Below, piece after piece: positions 30,889 to 37,419 of a stretch of 64,000 bases of DNA. The notes beneath the pieces are model-generated. The model was given only the letters and a program-made list of their open reading frames with translations, made no database searches and was not told the DNA's origin. Source of the DNA: Pyrobaculum neutrophilum V24Sta (lineage in GTDB: Archaea; Thermoproteota; Thermoprotei; Thermoproteales; Thermoproteaceae); contig NC_010525.1 in NCBI RefSeq assembly GCF_000019805.1, positions 1,116,001-1,180,000 on the forward strand, in the 5' to 3' direction. The position numbers and the translations under genes were made by a program. How positions within the stretch are numbered: the first letter of the stretch is position 1; each line of letters starts with the position of its first letter.

Positions 30889-31897
30889 AGAGGACCTCGG
30901 GGCCTCCTTCTCCAAGGTGTACGTCGATCTCCAGCCTAACGCCGTATTTCCCGGGGATGTAGACGCCGGGCTCTATGGTGAAGACCATGCCCGGCTTCAA
31001 CACGTCGGGGGAGGCGGGGGAGACGTCGGGCGCCTCGTGTATCTCCAGGCCGAGGCCGTGGCCCGTCCGGTGTATGAAGTAGGGCCCGTACCCCCACCTC
31101 TCTATTGTCCCGCGGGCCGCCTTGTCCACCTCGGAGGCCCCCGCCCCCGGCCTAGCGGCGGAGAGGGCGGCGCGCTGGGCCTCCTCGACGGCTGCGTATA
31201 TACGCCGGTACTCCTCCGGGGGGTTTCCGTAGTACAGCGACTTGGTCAAGTCGGCGTAGTAGCCTCTGTAAGAGGCCGACACGTCCAAGACTGCGGCCTC
31301 CCCCTGTCTCAGCTTCTTTTCTGTGGGCTCTTGATGGGGCAGGGCGGTGTTGGGGCCGAACTGTACGAGGATGGGGCCGGGGTCCAGCCCCTCCTCGTAC
31401 AGAGACGTGTATATCCTGGCGGCGAGCTGGCGCTCGGAGATGCCGGGGGTCAGCTCCAGGCTCTCCAGGACGGCCCTTATCTTCAAGGCCGCGGTCTTTA
31501 TCCTCTCCACCTCGTCCCTCCGCTTGACCGCGCGGAGCTCTCTAATTACTGCGTCGGCCGTCGCGAGGCGGGCGTGGGGGAGGGCCCTCTTGACGATGTC
31601 GAGGTGGCGCAGGGTGGTCCCCCCGTCTATGTAGACAACGTCGGTTCTGCACCCCGCGGCGGCTTGGCGGAGCGCTTGGGCTGGGTCCTCGCCGTCTTTA
31701 TAGGCGTAGACCTCCCCGGCGATCCTCCCCGCGTCTAGCGCTGGGACGACGGCGGCTTTCCGACCGCCGCATATGACCACGGCCTTGAACCGCTCGTAGG
31801 TCTCGAGCCAAACCCCAGTGAAGTAGGCGAAGTTGACCGTGGTGGTGGCTATCAGAGCCGCCTCCTCCGGCGGTCGGCCTGCGGGGGGCGCGGTCAT
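30887..31897 (-). CDS. M24 family peptidase (Xaa-Pro dipeptidase-like)
   Basis: 336 residues. The creatinase/prolidase-like N-terminal domain is followed by a pita-bread catalytic domain with metal ligands: Asp in AVLDVSASYRGYYADLTKSLYYG (both Asp), His in HRTGHGLGLEIHEAPDVSP, and Glu in VFTIEPGVY and VRLEIDVHL. It is an aminopeptidase P/prolidase that cleaves X-Pro bonds. The frame extends to 32158, but the ATG at 31897 overlaps the JAMM gene's stop by 4 nt (ATGA), fits the family start and is preferred. It ends against the SRP RNA. Third gene of the run NikR-JAMM-M24. Confidence 0.88.
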   Translation of the reverse strand: MTAPPAGRPPEEAALIATTTVNFAYFTGVWLETYERFKAVVICGGRKAAVVPALDAGRIAGEVYAYKDGEDPAQALRQAAAGCRTDVVYIDGGTTLRHLDIVKRALPHARLATADAVIRELRAVKRRDEVERIKTAALKIRAVLESLELTPGISERQLAARIYTSLYEEGLDPGPILVQFGPNTALPHQEPTEKKLRQGEAAVLDVSASYRGYYADLTKSLYYGNPPEEYRRIYAAVEEAQRAALSAARPGAGASEVDKAARGTIERWGYGPYFIHRTGHGLGLEIHEAPDVSPASPDVLKPGMVFTIEPGVYIPGKYGVRLEIDVHLGEGGPEVL

Positions 31898-32259
31898 AGG
31901 ACCTTGACGAGCCCCTCCTCCGACAGCCTCCAGCCGGCGGTTTCCCAGGTGTAGACGTCTGAAATAACCCAGACCACGGGCCAGAGCCTCATGTGGCGTA
32001 TGTCCAGCGGACTCGGCACGGGGGGCCCGGGGTGGGTGTGGAATATCGCCACGAGGGCTAGGCCGGCCTCCTCGGCCTCTGTGACGGCTCTGTAGAGCTC
32101 CTCTGGGTCTATCCTGAAGGCGGTGGGGCTCTCGAGCACGTTTCTCACCCAGCGCCATGTTTTAACCGTTTCCCCCTCGCCGAAGAGCAACGCGGCGCAC
32201 TCCGCCTCGGGCCTGCAACGCTCCGCCGCCTCTTTGAAGAAGAGGGGCGGTATCTTCAC
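31894..32259 (-). CDS. JAB1/MPN (JAMM) metalloprotease
   Basis: 121 residues, a minimal JAMM domain. It has the catalytic Glu near the start (EAECAALLFGEGE) and the zinc motif FHTHPGPPVPSPLDI, i.e. H-x-H followed by S-x-x-D. Archaeal JAMM proteins can remove ubiquitin-like SAMP tags from proteins; others cut cysteine or act in cofactor synthesis. Two MoaD-like candidates for its substrate lie at 435 and 36588. Both sides overlap neighbours by 4 nt, so it is translated with NikR and the M24 peptidase. Confidence 0.87.
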   Translation of the reverse strand: MKIPPLFFKEAAERCRPEAECAALLFGEGETVKTWRWVRNVLESPTAFRIDPEELYRAVTEAEEAGLALVAIFHTHPGPPVPSPLDIRHMRLWPVVWVISDVYTWETAGWRLSEEGLVKVL

Positions 32260-32624
32260 AGCAGGGGGACGTAACGGGATATCTTAGACCTCTTCGCCAC
32301 CTCTAGGGTGAGCTTCTCTATCTGGTCGGCGGCGCCCTTCACCACGGCTATGGTGAGGCACCTCCCCTCCACGTGGAGGTGGGTGTAGGCCACTATGTGG
32401 GCCTTGTTCTCCTCTATCACATCCCCTATCTCTGAGAAGGCGTCTGTCAGAGCCATCACTACGCCTAGGCACTGATGGCCCGGCTCGGCGTGGCTCCTCC
32501 TGGCCTCTAGGTACTCCTGTAGGGCCGTGGCCACCACCTCGCTTCTGGTTACGCCCATCTCCTGCGAGATCCTGTCCACCTTATCGGCAACGTCTCTGGG
32601 GAGCGATACGCCGAACCGCTTCAC
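32256..32624 (-). CDS. nikR: NikR-like nickel-responsive regulator
   Basis: 122 residues, close to NikR size. Residues 1-45 form the ribbon-helix-helix DNA-binding domain (KRFGVSLPRDVADKVDRISQEMGVTRSEVVATALQEYL). Residues 55-122 are the ACT-like metal domain. The candidate metal ligands YTHLHVEGRCLTIAVVKG keep the H-x-H...C spacing of NikR. It would repress nickel uptake in response to nickel, but the target genes are not in view. The GTG start at 32624 is followed by JAMM and M24 genes in an operon; no link between these and nickel is known to me. Confidence 0.85.
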   Translation of the reverse strand: MKRFGVSLPRDVADKVDRISQEMGVTRSEVVATALQEYLEARRSHAEPGHQCLGVVMALTDAFSEIGDVIEENKAHIVAYTHLHVEGRCLTIAVVKGAADQIEKLTLEVAKRSKISRYVPLL

Positions 32625-32668
32625 GCATCTGCCCGGAAATGTCTATATATTAGCTTTTGTAGAGCGTC

Positions 32669-33127
32669 ATGGTCTGCATCGGCGTGGTGGACACCACCTT
32701 CGCGAGGGTAGACATGGGCGCCGCCGCCGTAGATGAGCTGAGGAGCCTCATGCCGCACGCCCTGGTGAAGAGGCTTACCGTGCCCGGCATAAAAAACACC
32801 GTCTGGGGCGCCCTCCGCCTGATAAGGGAGGGGTGCGACGCGGTTATGGTGCTGGGCTGGGTGGGGCCTACCCAGGTGGATAAGTACAGCTATCTAGCCA
32901 CCTCCATCGGCCTTATGCAGCTTCAGATCTCCACGGGTGTCCTGGTCATCGACGTGACTGTGCACGAGGAGGAGGGAGGCGGCGACGAGAGAAGGCTGAA
33001 GGAGATCGCGCTTGATAGAACGCGGAAGCACGCCTGGAACCTAGTACAACTCCTGACTGAGGGGCTGGAGCGGTACGCCGGGAAAGGCCTAAGACAGGGC
33101 TATCCACACGCCGGGGAAATTTTATAA
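32669..33127 (+). CDS. ribC: Riboflavin synthase, archaeal type
   Basis: 152 residues beginning VCIGVVDTTFARVDMG, the signature of archaeal riboflavin synthase, which is related to lumazine synthase and not to the bacterial trimeric enzyme. It continues with RLTVPGIKNTVWGALRLI and MVLGWVGPTQVDKYSYLATSIGLMQLQISTGVLVIDVTVHEEE.  The enzyme dismutates two 6,7-dimethyl-8-ribityllumazine molecules to riboflavin. A TATA box (CTATATATT, about 32642-32650) is 22-24 nt before the ATG. Confidence 0.93.
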   Translation: MVCIGVVDTTFARVDMGAAAVDELRSLMPHALVKRLTVPGIKNTVWGALRLIREGCDAVMVLGWVGPTQVDKYSYLATSIGLMQLQISTGVLVIDVTVHEEEGGGDERRLKEIALDRTRKHAWNLVQLLTEGLERYAGKGLRQGYPHAGEIL

Positions 33128-33292
33128 ATTTTAGCAAATATCAACCACGTGACATATATAAAGTTCCTAATTAAACGTAAAGTGTACAGCGCACCGAATC
33201 CAGATAAAGTAAAGCAAGTTCATCATTATTAAATCGGTTGCCCTGCTTTTCTATATTTCTAGAGAAATCTATTTAAAGCTGAGGTTGTAGTG
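33128..33292. other. AT-rich gene-free stretch
   Basis: 165 bp of clearly AT-rich DNA inside a GC-rich region, after the riboflavin synthase stop. It holds TATA-like boxes (CATATATAAAG at about 33156-33166; ATTTAAAG at 33271-33278) and no open frame. The second box is 24 nt before the hairpin RNA at 33293. It may be an intergenic remnant of inserted DNA. Confidence 0.5.
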
Positions 33293-33356
33293 AGGCAGGG
33301 CGGCTACGGCAACAGGGCGCCCCCACGCCTCCCGCAGTTGCCGTAGTCCCGCCTTC
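33293..33356 (+). ncRNA. Strong two-level hairpin RNA candidate
   Basis: A 64-nt stretch with a 10-bp perfect helix (CTACGGCAAC 33304-33313 / GTTGCCGTAG 33337-33346). It is extended by GGG/CCC and AGGC/GCCT (33293-33300 with 33348-33354), and there is an inner stem GGGCG/CGCCT. A TATA-like ATTTAAAG at 33271-33278 is about 24 nt before the 5' side, as for a small RNA gene. An ACA triplet follows at 33360. It could be an H/ACA-like guide, another small RNA, or a structured 3' end of the convergent DUF1614 mRNA. Strand is therefore not certain. Confidence 0.45.
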
Positions 33357-33357
33357 T

Positions 33358-34050
33358 CTACAGTAGTTTTGACAGGAGGGTGGCCAGCAACCCGCTTAGG
33401 TAGATCCCGTCGAAGACCCCGGCTCCCCCTATGGAGACCAGGGGGGGCCTGTGGCTTAGGATCTTCCTCATGTTCATGAGGTCCGCCCCTATAATCGTGC
33501 CGTATACGGCTGTGACGTAGGTGGCGGCGGGGCCGCCTCCTGCGATAAGCGCCGAGAGGGCGGCGATTATGGGCGGGGCGAAGGCGGGGGTGACGACGCC
33601 TACGCTTGGGATAACCCTGCTCACCGAGTATGTGAGGAGCGACGCCGCGGCTATCGCGGCGACGAGGTGTGGGCTGTATATCTTGGCTAGGAGGTACGTA
33701 GCTACGGCGAGGGGCACGACGGCTCCGCCCACGTTGACCGCGATGTAGGACTTCTCCTCGTGTAGCGCGACGCGGGGCACTGGGATGGGGATGCCCAGCA
33801 CAACTACGTAGTCGACCACCGGTATGTAGTGCCTCCTGGAGACGGTATACACCACGACGTTGATGGGGCTCGCCGCGAGGCTGAAGAAGGTCATAGACAT
33901 CGCGATGAGGAGGGCGGCCGCGGGGTGGATCCCGGTCGCCTTCAGCACATCCACCATAGCGGCGGCGGAGAGGGGGGCTAGAGCTGCGGCGAGCGCCGCG
34001 TATATTACGCCGAATACGCCGTGGAAGGGGAGCGCGACGACGACCCTCAT
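33358..34050 (-). CDS. DUF1614 membrane protein
   Basis: 230 residues, six or seven predicted membrane segments (about 5-30, 45-65, 75-90, 105-125, 130-150, 155-175, 205-228). Features are MTFFSLAASPINVVVYTV, VNVGGAVVPLAVATYLL and the C-terminal GTIIGADLMNMRKILSHRPPLVSIGGAGVFDGIYLSGLLA, a known DUF1614 end with GADLxN and GGAGVFDGIF. Function of the family is unknown. Its start overlaps the PhoU-like gene by 4 nt, so the two are likely co-translated. Confidence 0.8.
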   Translation of the reverse strand: MRVVVALPFHGVFGVIYAALAAALAPLSAAAMVDVLKATGIHPAAALLIAMSMTFFSLAASPINVVVYTVSRRHYIPVVDYVVVLGIPIPVPRVALHEEKSYIAVNVGGAVVPLAVATYLLAKIYSPHLVAAIAAASLLTYSVSRVIPSVGVVTPAFAPPIIAALSALIAGGGPAATYVTAVYGTIIGADLMNMRKILSHRPPLVSIGGAGVFDGIYLSGLLATLLSKLL

Positions 34051-34940
34051 CTCCGGCTTGCCTTTGAGTAGGCCGCCTCTGCTATGTCTGCGGCGAAGCC
34101 AACTATCGAGGCGGCCTCGTGCATTACGGCGGTGGCCTGTGGACAGGGGGGCTGTAGGGTCTCTCTGGCTAGGTCAGCCCGACGGAGCAACACCTCTAGG
34201 GCTTTACCCGCGTCGTTGTTGTAGAAGGCGTTGAAGGAGTCTTGGAGGTAGCGGTATACCTTCTCGAAGATGGTTTTGACGCCGGCTGTGCACAACATCT
34301 CGTTTTGGAGGTAGTAGTTGGTGGCGCGGTCTATGGCGTCGCCTACGTGTTCTAGGTTTTTTATGGTTATGACGTAGTCCACGTAGTGCTCCGGCCTCTG
34401 GGCTATGTTCCTCTTCACCGTCCTTAGGGAGAAGAAGTAGAGCTTGTCCAGCTGGTCGTCGAGGCGCAGGATCTCCTCGGCGTATTTCAACGCGCCGCCG
34501 GACAGCATTTGGAGGAAGAGGGCGAACATGGCGTCTACCGTGGTGTACATGCTTCTGACCGCCTCGTCGATGTCGACGTCCTCCCTAGTGACTATCTTCA
34601 GCCTGAGCAACCCGCCCACCTCCATGAGCACCACCCCCGGCAACTTGCCCTCTATCTTGGTCACCAGCGCCGAGATGTCGCCGGTCTCCACCTCGATCTC
34701 GTCCACCCCCTCTATGTAGTAGGCGATTACGTCCCGCGTCAGCTTCTCCACGTCCTCTCCCCCCACCCTAACCCTCCTGGCGGCCGTGGCCTCGGAGCTG
34801 GGGAATATCGTTATCTTGTCTCTGTCTACCAAAAGCTTGACTGGGGAGCCCACCGTGAGCCCATGCGACTCGACCCACTCCTTGGGTAGAGTTACCCCAA
34901 AGGACCTCTCGCCTACTCTGATTATTCTACGTAGCTCCAC
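34047..34940 (-). CDS. PhoU-like phosphate uptake regulator with AbrB-type N-terminus
   Basis: 297 residues. The N-terminal 45 residues (RRIIRVGERSFGVTLPKEWVESHGLTVGSPVKLLVDRDKITIFPSS) are a SpoVT/AbrB DNA-binding swapped-hairpin. Residues 110-290 are a PhoU-type helical bundle with DQLDKLYFFSLRTVKRNI and NLEHVGDAIDRATNYY (the E/D-rich metal-contact helix). Archaeal proteins of this type are thought to regulate phosphate transport. The GTG at 34940 is about 25 nt after a TATA box (CTTAAAAAC, about 34962-34970). It precedes DUF1614 with a 4-nt overlap; no phosphate transporter gene is nearby. Confidence 0.85.
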   Translation of the reverse strand: MELRRIIRVGERSFGVTLPKEWVESHGLTVGSPVKLLVDRDKITIFPSSEATAARRVRVGGEDVEKLTRDVIAYYIEGVDEIEVETGDISALVTKIEGKLPGVVLMEVGGLLRLKIVTREDVDIDEAVRSMYTTVDAMFALFLQMLSGGALKYAEEILRLDDQLDKLYFFSLRTVKRNIAQRPEHYVDYVITIKNLEHVGDAIDRATNYYLQNEMLCTAGVKTIFEKVYRYLQDSFNAFYNNDAGKALEVLLRRADLARETLQPPCPQATAVMHEAASIVGFAADIAEAAYSKASRR

Positions 34941-34965
34941 GGTCTACTTGAGGCTCCCGGTTTTT

Positions 34966-35020
34966 AAGTCAGACTGGGACGGCTCCATCACTGCTCAACA
35001 TCGGTGATGCTCATCACGTC
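34966..35020 (-). ncRNA. C/D box sRNA candidate overlapping a stop codon and a promoter
   Basis: Minus strand. Box C GTGATGA (35017-35011), D'-like TTGA, C' AGTGATGG (34992-34985) and D CTGA (34972-34969). The 38 nt between boxes C and D are split into guides of 12 nt (GCATCACCGATG and AGCCGTCCCAGT) around D'/C', all at the normal spacing. The TGA stop of the HAD gene (35016-35014) lies in box C, and the PhoU-like gene's TATA box follows directly after box D. The RNA would be cut from the HAD mRNA or made separately. Confidence 0.62.
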
Positions 35021-35640
35021 TGTCGACGGAGCACGGCCTTTAAATACTTGGCGAGGGGGTAGAGGGTGTCCGCCCTTATGACCGCCTTCGCCGCTCTAGC
35101 CACCTCCTCGCTGGTTGGGTTGAAGGCTATGGAGTAGCCGGCCTTCCTCAACATGTGTAAATCGGCTTCGCCGTCTCCCACGGCCACCACCTCCCGCCAG
35201 TCGGCGCCCAGTATGCCGAGGATCCTCTCCGCAATCTCGTCCTTGTTCCTATCGCTTACGGAGACTGCGACGGTGGCCACCCCCCCGGCGTTGTACACAA
35301 GGTCGTTGACTATGTAGAAGTCGAAGCAGTGGGAGAGGCGCCTCGTGTAGCCCACCCCCGCCGAGAGCGCTATGGAGTATACCCCAGCTTCCTTCAGCAC
35401 CCCGCAGAGGGCCTCCAGCCCACGCCTCGTCTGAAACCTCGCCTCTACGAAGCGTCTCGTGGCGCCCTGCCACAGGAGGACGTCGTAGAGGGCCCACTCG
35501 TAGTAGTCGATGGCCCCCAGCCTATACAGAGCCCTGTTTAAACCAGCCTCTGTCCCCAAAACCGCGTGGAGCCTCTGCCACGCGGAGAGAAACGGCGTAA
35601 TTACGCCGTCTACGTCGAGGATAACTACGCGGTAGCTCAT
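35014..35640 (-). CDS. HAD-family phosphatase (phosphoserine phosphatase-like)
   Basis: 208 residues of the HAD superfamily. Motif I is VVILDVDGVITPF with nucleophile Asp and acid/base Asp, motif II is a Ser in IALSAGVGY, the motif III Lys is in DRNKDEIAERIL, and motif IV is VVAVGDGEADLHMLRKAG. The helical cap between residues 20 and 80 and the overall layout are those of the phosphoserine phosphatase-like subfamily. The substrate is uncertain. It is 4-nt overlapped with the ferredoxin-like gene upstream, so both are on one mRNA. Confidence 0.85.
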   Translation of the reverse strand: MSYRVVILDVDGVITPFLSAWQRLHAVLGTEAGLNRALYRLGAIDYYEWALYDVLLWQGATRRFVEARFQTRRGLEALCGVLKEAGVYSIALSAGVGYTRRLSHCFDFYIVNDLVYNAGGVATVAVSVSDRNKDEIAERILGILGADWREVVAVGDGEADLHMLRKAGYSIAFNPTSEEVARAAKAVIRADTLYPLAKYLKAVLRRQT

Positions 35641-35864
35641 TCCCTATACACCCGTATGGCCCTCGACGGGCAGTGCCGCTCCGCCTCTTTCACCTGCTCA
35701 TAGAGCTCGTCTGGCACAACCCCCTCCTCTACGCCGTTTACGGCGTATTCAGGCGCCACCACCGGCTTCCCGCCTTCGCCCGGTATAAAGACGGTAGAGG
35801 CGTAGAAGAAGCAGAAGTGCGCCACTACGCACTTCGACCTGTCTATCTTCACCCTCACGGGCAT
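35637..35864 (-). CDS. Ferredoxin-like iron-sulfur protein
   Basis: 75 residues. VKIDRSKCVVAHFCFFYASTVF and the C-terminal RHCPSRAIRVY fit a small ferredoxin: first Cys at about 12, a second at about 18 and a third in the CPxxAI motif. Only three cysteines are present and the first pair has spacing C-x5-C instead of C-x2-C-x2-C, so it may carry a [3Fe-4S] cluster or use another ligand (His or Asp). It transfers electrons in the cytoplasm. A TATA box (AATAAATAC, about 35884-35892) is 23 nt upstream. Co-transcribed with the HAD gene. Confidence 0.75.
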   Translation of the reverse strand: MPVRVKIDRSKCVVAHFCFFYASTVFIPGEGGKPVVAPEYAVNGVEEGVVPDELYEQVKEAERHCPSRAIRVYRE

Positions 35865-35910
35865 TGGGAAGCCACCGAAGTAAGTATTTATTGTTTACCG
35901 TCTAACAGCG

Positions 35911-36092
35911 CTAGAGCGGGGACGCCGTCTACGGCGTCGCCCCCGTCGGTAGCCACGGCGCCTCATGTGCGGAGTCTAGAGAGCGGAGGTCCCCTCTCTC
36001 TGGAACCCAAGGGACTGCCCCGGGGCGAGAGGCCCAATACGCGGCTTCGCCGGCCCCGCGCGCCGTCCGCTGCCCGCGCCGGCTGACGCTCG
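35911..36092. ncRNA. GC-rich structured RNA candidate between ferredoxin and MGMT genes
   Basis: A gap of 231 bp between two minus-strand genes, gene-free and highly paired. Visible hairpins are GACGCCG-TCTA-CGGCGTC (35921-35938), CGGC-TTCG-CCG (36042-36052), AGAGAG...CTCTCT near 35990, and CTGACG...CGTCAG (36083-36099, reaching into the MGMT stop). The cUUCGg-type loop on the plus strand, and a TATA-like AGTATTTATTG at about 35883-35893 that is about 25 nt before the GC-rich part, favour a plus-strand RNA. I could not assign a family. The same AT-rich box also serves the ferredoxin gene on the minus strand. Confidence 0.4.
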
Positions 36093-36095
36093 CCG

Positions 36096-36548
36096 TCAGG
36101 TCGGCTCTACGCCGAGGCTTTGTAAAATCGCGTTTTTTATGTCCGCGACGGGCCGAGGCTTGGCGATTCTGCACGGCTTTCCTCCACACAGCGCTCCTTC
36201 GTACTCCAGAAGCCTGCGCTTCAGCTCCACGCCGCCGGCGTAGCCGCCGAGGGTCATATCGCTCTTGACCACCCTGTGGCAGGGGAGGAGGACGGGGAGG
36301 GGGTTCTCGGCCATCAGCCAGCCGACGTGTCTCGGGCTCGTGCCGAGCGCCTCGGCGTATAGCTTGTAGGTGGTGACGTAGCCCCTGGGTATGCCGAGGA
36401 GATACAGCAACCTCCTGTCTATCCTGTCGAGGGGGAGCTCCTCCACGATATCTCTCAGCTCCACCCATCTGCTACAGCGGGGCGGGTTGACGTATGTCCT
36501 TACGCCGTCCCACCCAACGGCGGCTGGGCCGTAACGTGCACAGATCAC
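36096..36548 (-). CDS. ogt: Methylated-DNA--protein-cysteine methyltransferase
   Basis: 150 residues. The active site is LPVLLPCHRVVKSDMTLGGYAGG, with the acceptor Cys in PCHRVV. Before it is the helix-turn-helix PRGYVTTYKLYAEALGTSPRHVGWLMAENPLP that binds DNA. The N-terminal domain is short, as in other archaeal O6-methylguanine methyltransferases. It takes the alkyl group from O6-alkylguanine in a suicide reaction. GTG start about 21 nt after a CTTAAAGAC box. Confidence 0.92.
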   Translation of the reverse strand: MICARYGPAAVGWDGVRTYVNPPRCSRWVELRDIVEELPLDRIDRRLLYLLGIPRGYVTTYKLYAEALGTSPRHVGWLMAENPLPVLLPCHRVVKSDMTLGGYAGGVELKRRLLEYEGALCGGKPCRIAKPRPVADIKNAILQSLGVEPT

Positions 36549-36587
36549 GTATGGGCGAAGTCTTTAAGTTAAATCAGTTGTCGGCTT

Positions 36588-36860
36588 GTGGCTAGGGTAA
36601 AGCTCGCTGGGGTGCTCGTGGCTTTGGCAGGCGGGAGGGCTGAGCTGGAGCTGGAGGGCTCCACCGTTAGGGAGATCCTAGGGGGGCTGGCCTCCGTCTC
36701 GCAGAAGCTCTACGAGCGGGTGGTGGGGCCCGACGGGAGGCCTAGAGCCGATATCTACATCGCCGTGAACGACGTGGACATCAGGTTGCTCTCGGGCCTC
36801 TCCACGGCGGTGAAAAAGGACGACGTTGTCCTTATCCTGGCCTATATACACCCCGGCTAG
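36588..36860 (+). CDS. MoaD-like ubiquitin-fold protein, divergent C-terminus
   Basis: 90 residues. ELEGSTVREILGGLASVSQKLYERVVG and YIAVNDVDIRLLSGLSTAVKKDDVVLILAYIHPG follow the MoaD fold, including the LSGLSTAVKKDDVVLIL end strand. The C-terminus reads HPG, not GG, so the final diglycine needed for activation is incomplete or would need another route. It may be a structural relative rather than a sulfur carrier. GTG start; TATA-like CTTTAAGTTAAAT at about 36561-36573. The stop overlaps the convergent membrane protein gene by 4 nt. Confidence 0.75.
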   Translation: MARVKLAGVLVALAGGRAELELEGSTVREILGGLASVSQKLYERVVGPDGRPRADIYIAVNDVDIRLLSGLSTAVKKDDVVLILAYIHPG

Positions 36861-37339
36861 TCCCTTCTCCTCCTGTCCACCACAACGGCTGGGATCTTCT
36901 TGGTCGACTGGGCGTTTTGATCCGCTATAACCACCTCCTGTCTGTAGTACACCACGCCCCTCGGGAGCTCCTCTCTGGCGAATATGGCCCTTAGGAGGAG
37001 GGTAGAGCCGAAGAATAGGAAGGTGGCCATCCCCGTCAACACCGCGCTCCAGACAGTGGCGTACTCTAGGTAGGCCTCCAGGGGGGTGAAGGGCAGTATG
37101 AGCCTCTGGCCCATCACCTCCCTAATCGCCCAGAGGCCGTTTACCACAAACCACACGAGTATCCCCGCGAGACCCCACCTTATAAAGAAGTCCCCCAGCC
37201 AGCTACCCAGGGGGCGCCTCGGCGGTATAGAGGCTATGAAGGCGAGGGCGAAGGCTATTATCATGAACCAGACCCAACCGCCGACGACCGGGTGCTTCAT
37301 ATACTGCGAGACTGCCCCCAGCAACTGTCCCAGATCCAT
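36857..37339 (-). CDS. Membrane protein, unknown, three to four TM segments
   Basis: 160 residues with segments at about 18-38 (VGGWVWFMIIAFALAFIASIP), 51-70 (FIRWGLAGILVWFVVNGLW) and 92-115 (WSAVLTGMATFLFFGSTLLL). A basic C-terminal tail (RGVVYYRQEVVIADQNAQSTKK) probably faces the cytoplasm. I do not know the family. The start is set at ATG 37339, where a TATA box (CTTATATTTC, about 37358-37367) is 23 nt upstream; a GTG/ATG six bases earlier is the alternative. Confidence 0.65.
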   Translation of the reverse strand: MDLGQLLGAVSQYMKHPVVGGWVWFMIIAFALAFIASIPPRRPLGSWLGDFFIRWGLAGILVWFVVNGLWAIREVMGQRLILPFTPLEAYLEYATVWSAVLTGMATFLFFGSTLLLRAIFAREELPRGVVYYRQEVVIADQNAQSTKKIPAVVVDRRRRD

Positions 37340-37419
37340 CTGCACTACCCAGCCCCCGAAATATAAGAGTATTGTTCTGTTTTACACGTTTACGGATTTA
37401 AAAGTGCTGTGTCTAAGCC

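Noticed and set aside
30458-30939. Open frames across the tRNA-Arg and SRP RNA genes
   Set aside because: The RNA structures (cloverleaf and SRP helix 8 with terminal pairing) explain this stretch; the frames are chance products of high GC.
31898-32158. Upstream extension of the M24 peptidase frame
   Set aside because: This part overlaps the JAMM gene in another frame, does not resemble M24 proteins, and the ATG at 31897 with a 4-nt overlap is the natural start.
33180-33236. C/D-like ATGATGA on the minus strand near 33230
   Set aside because: No box D CTGA or C' at the proper distance, and the local sequence is AT-rich unlike the other guides.
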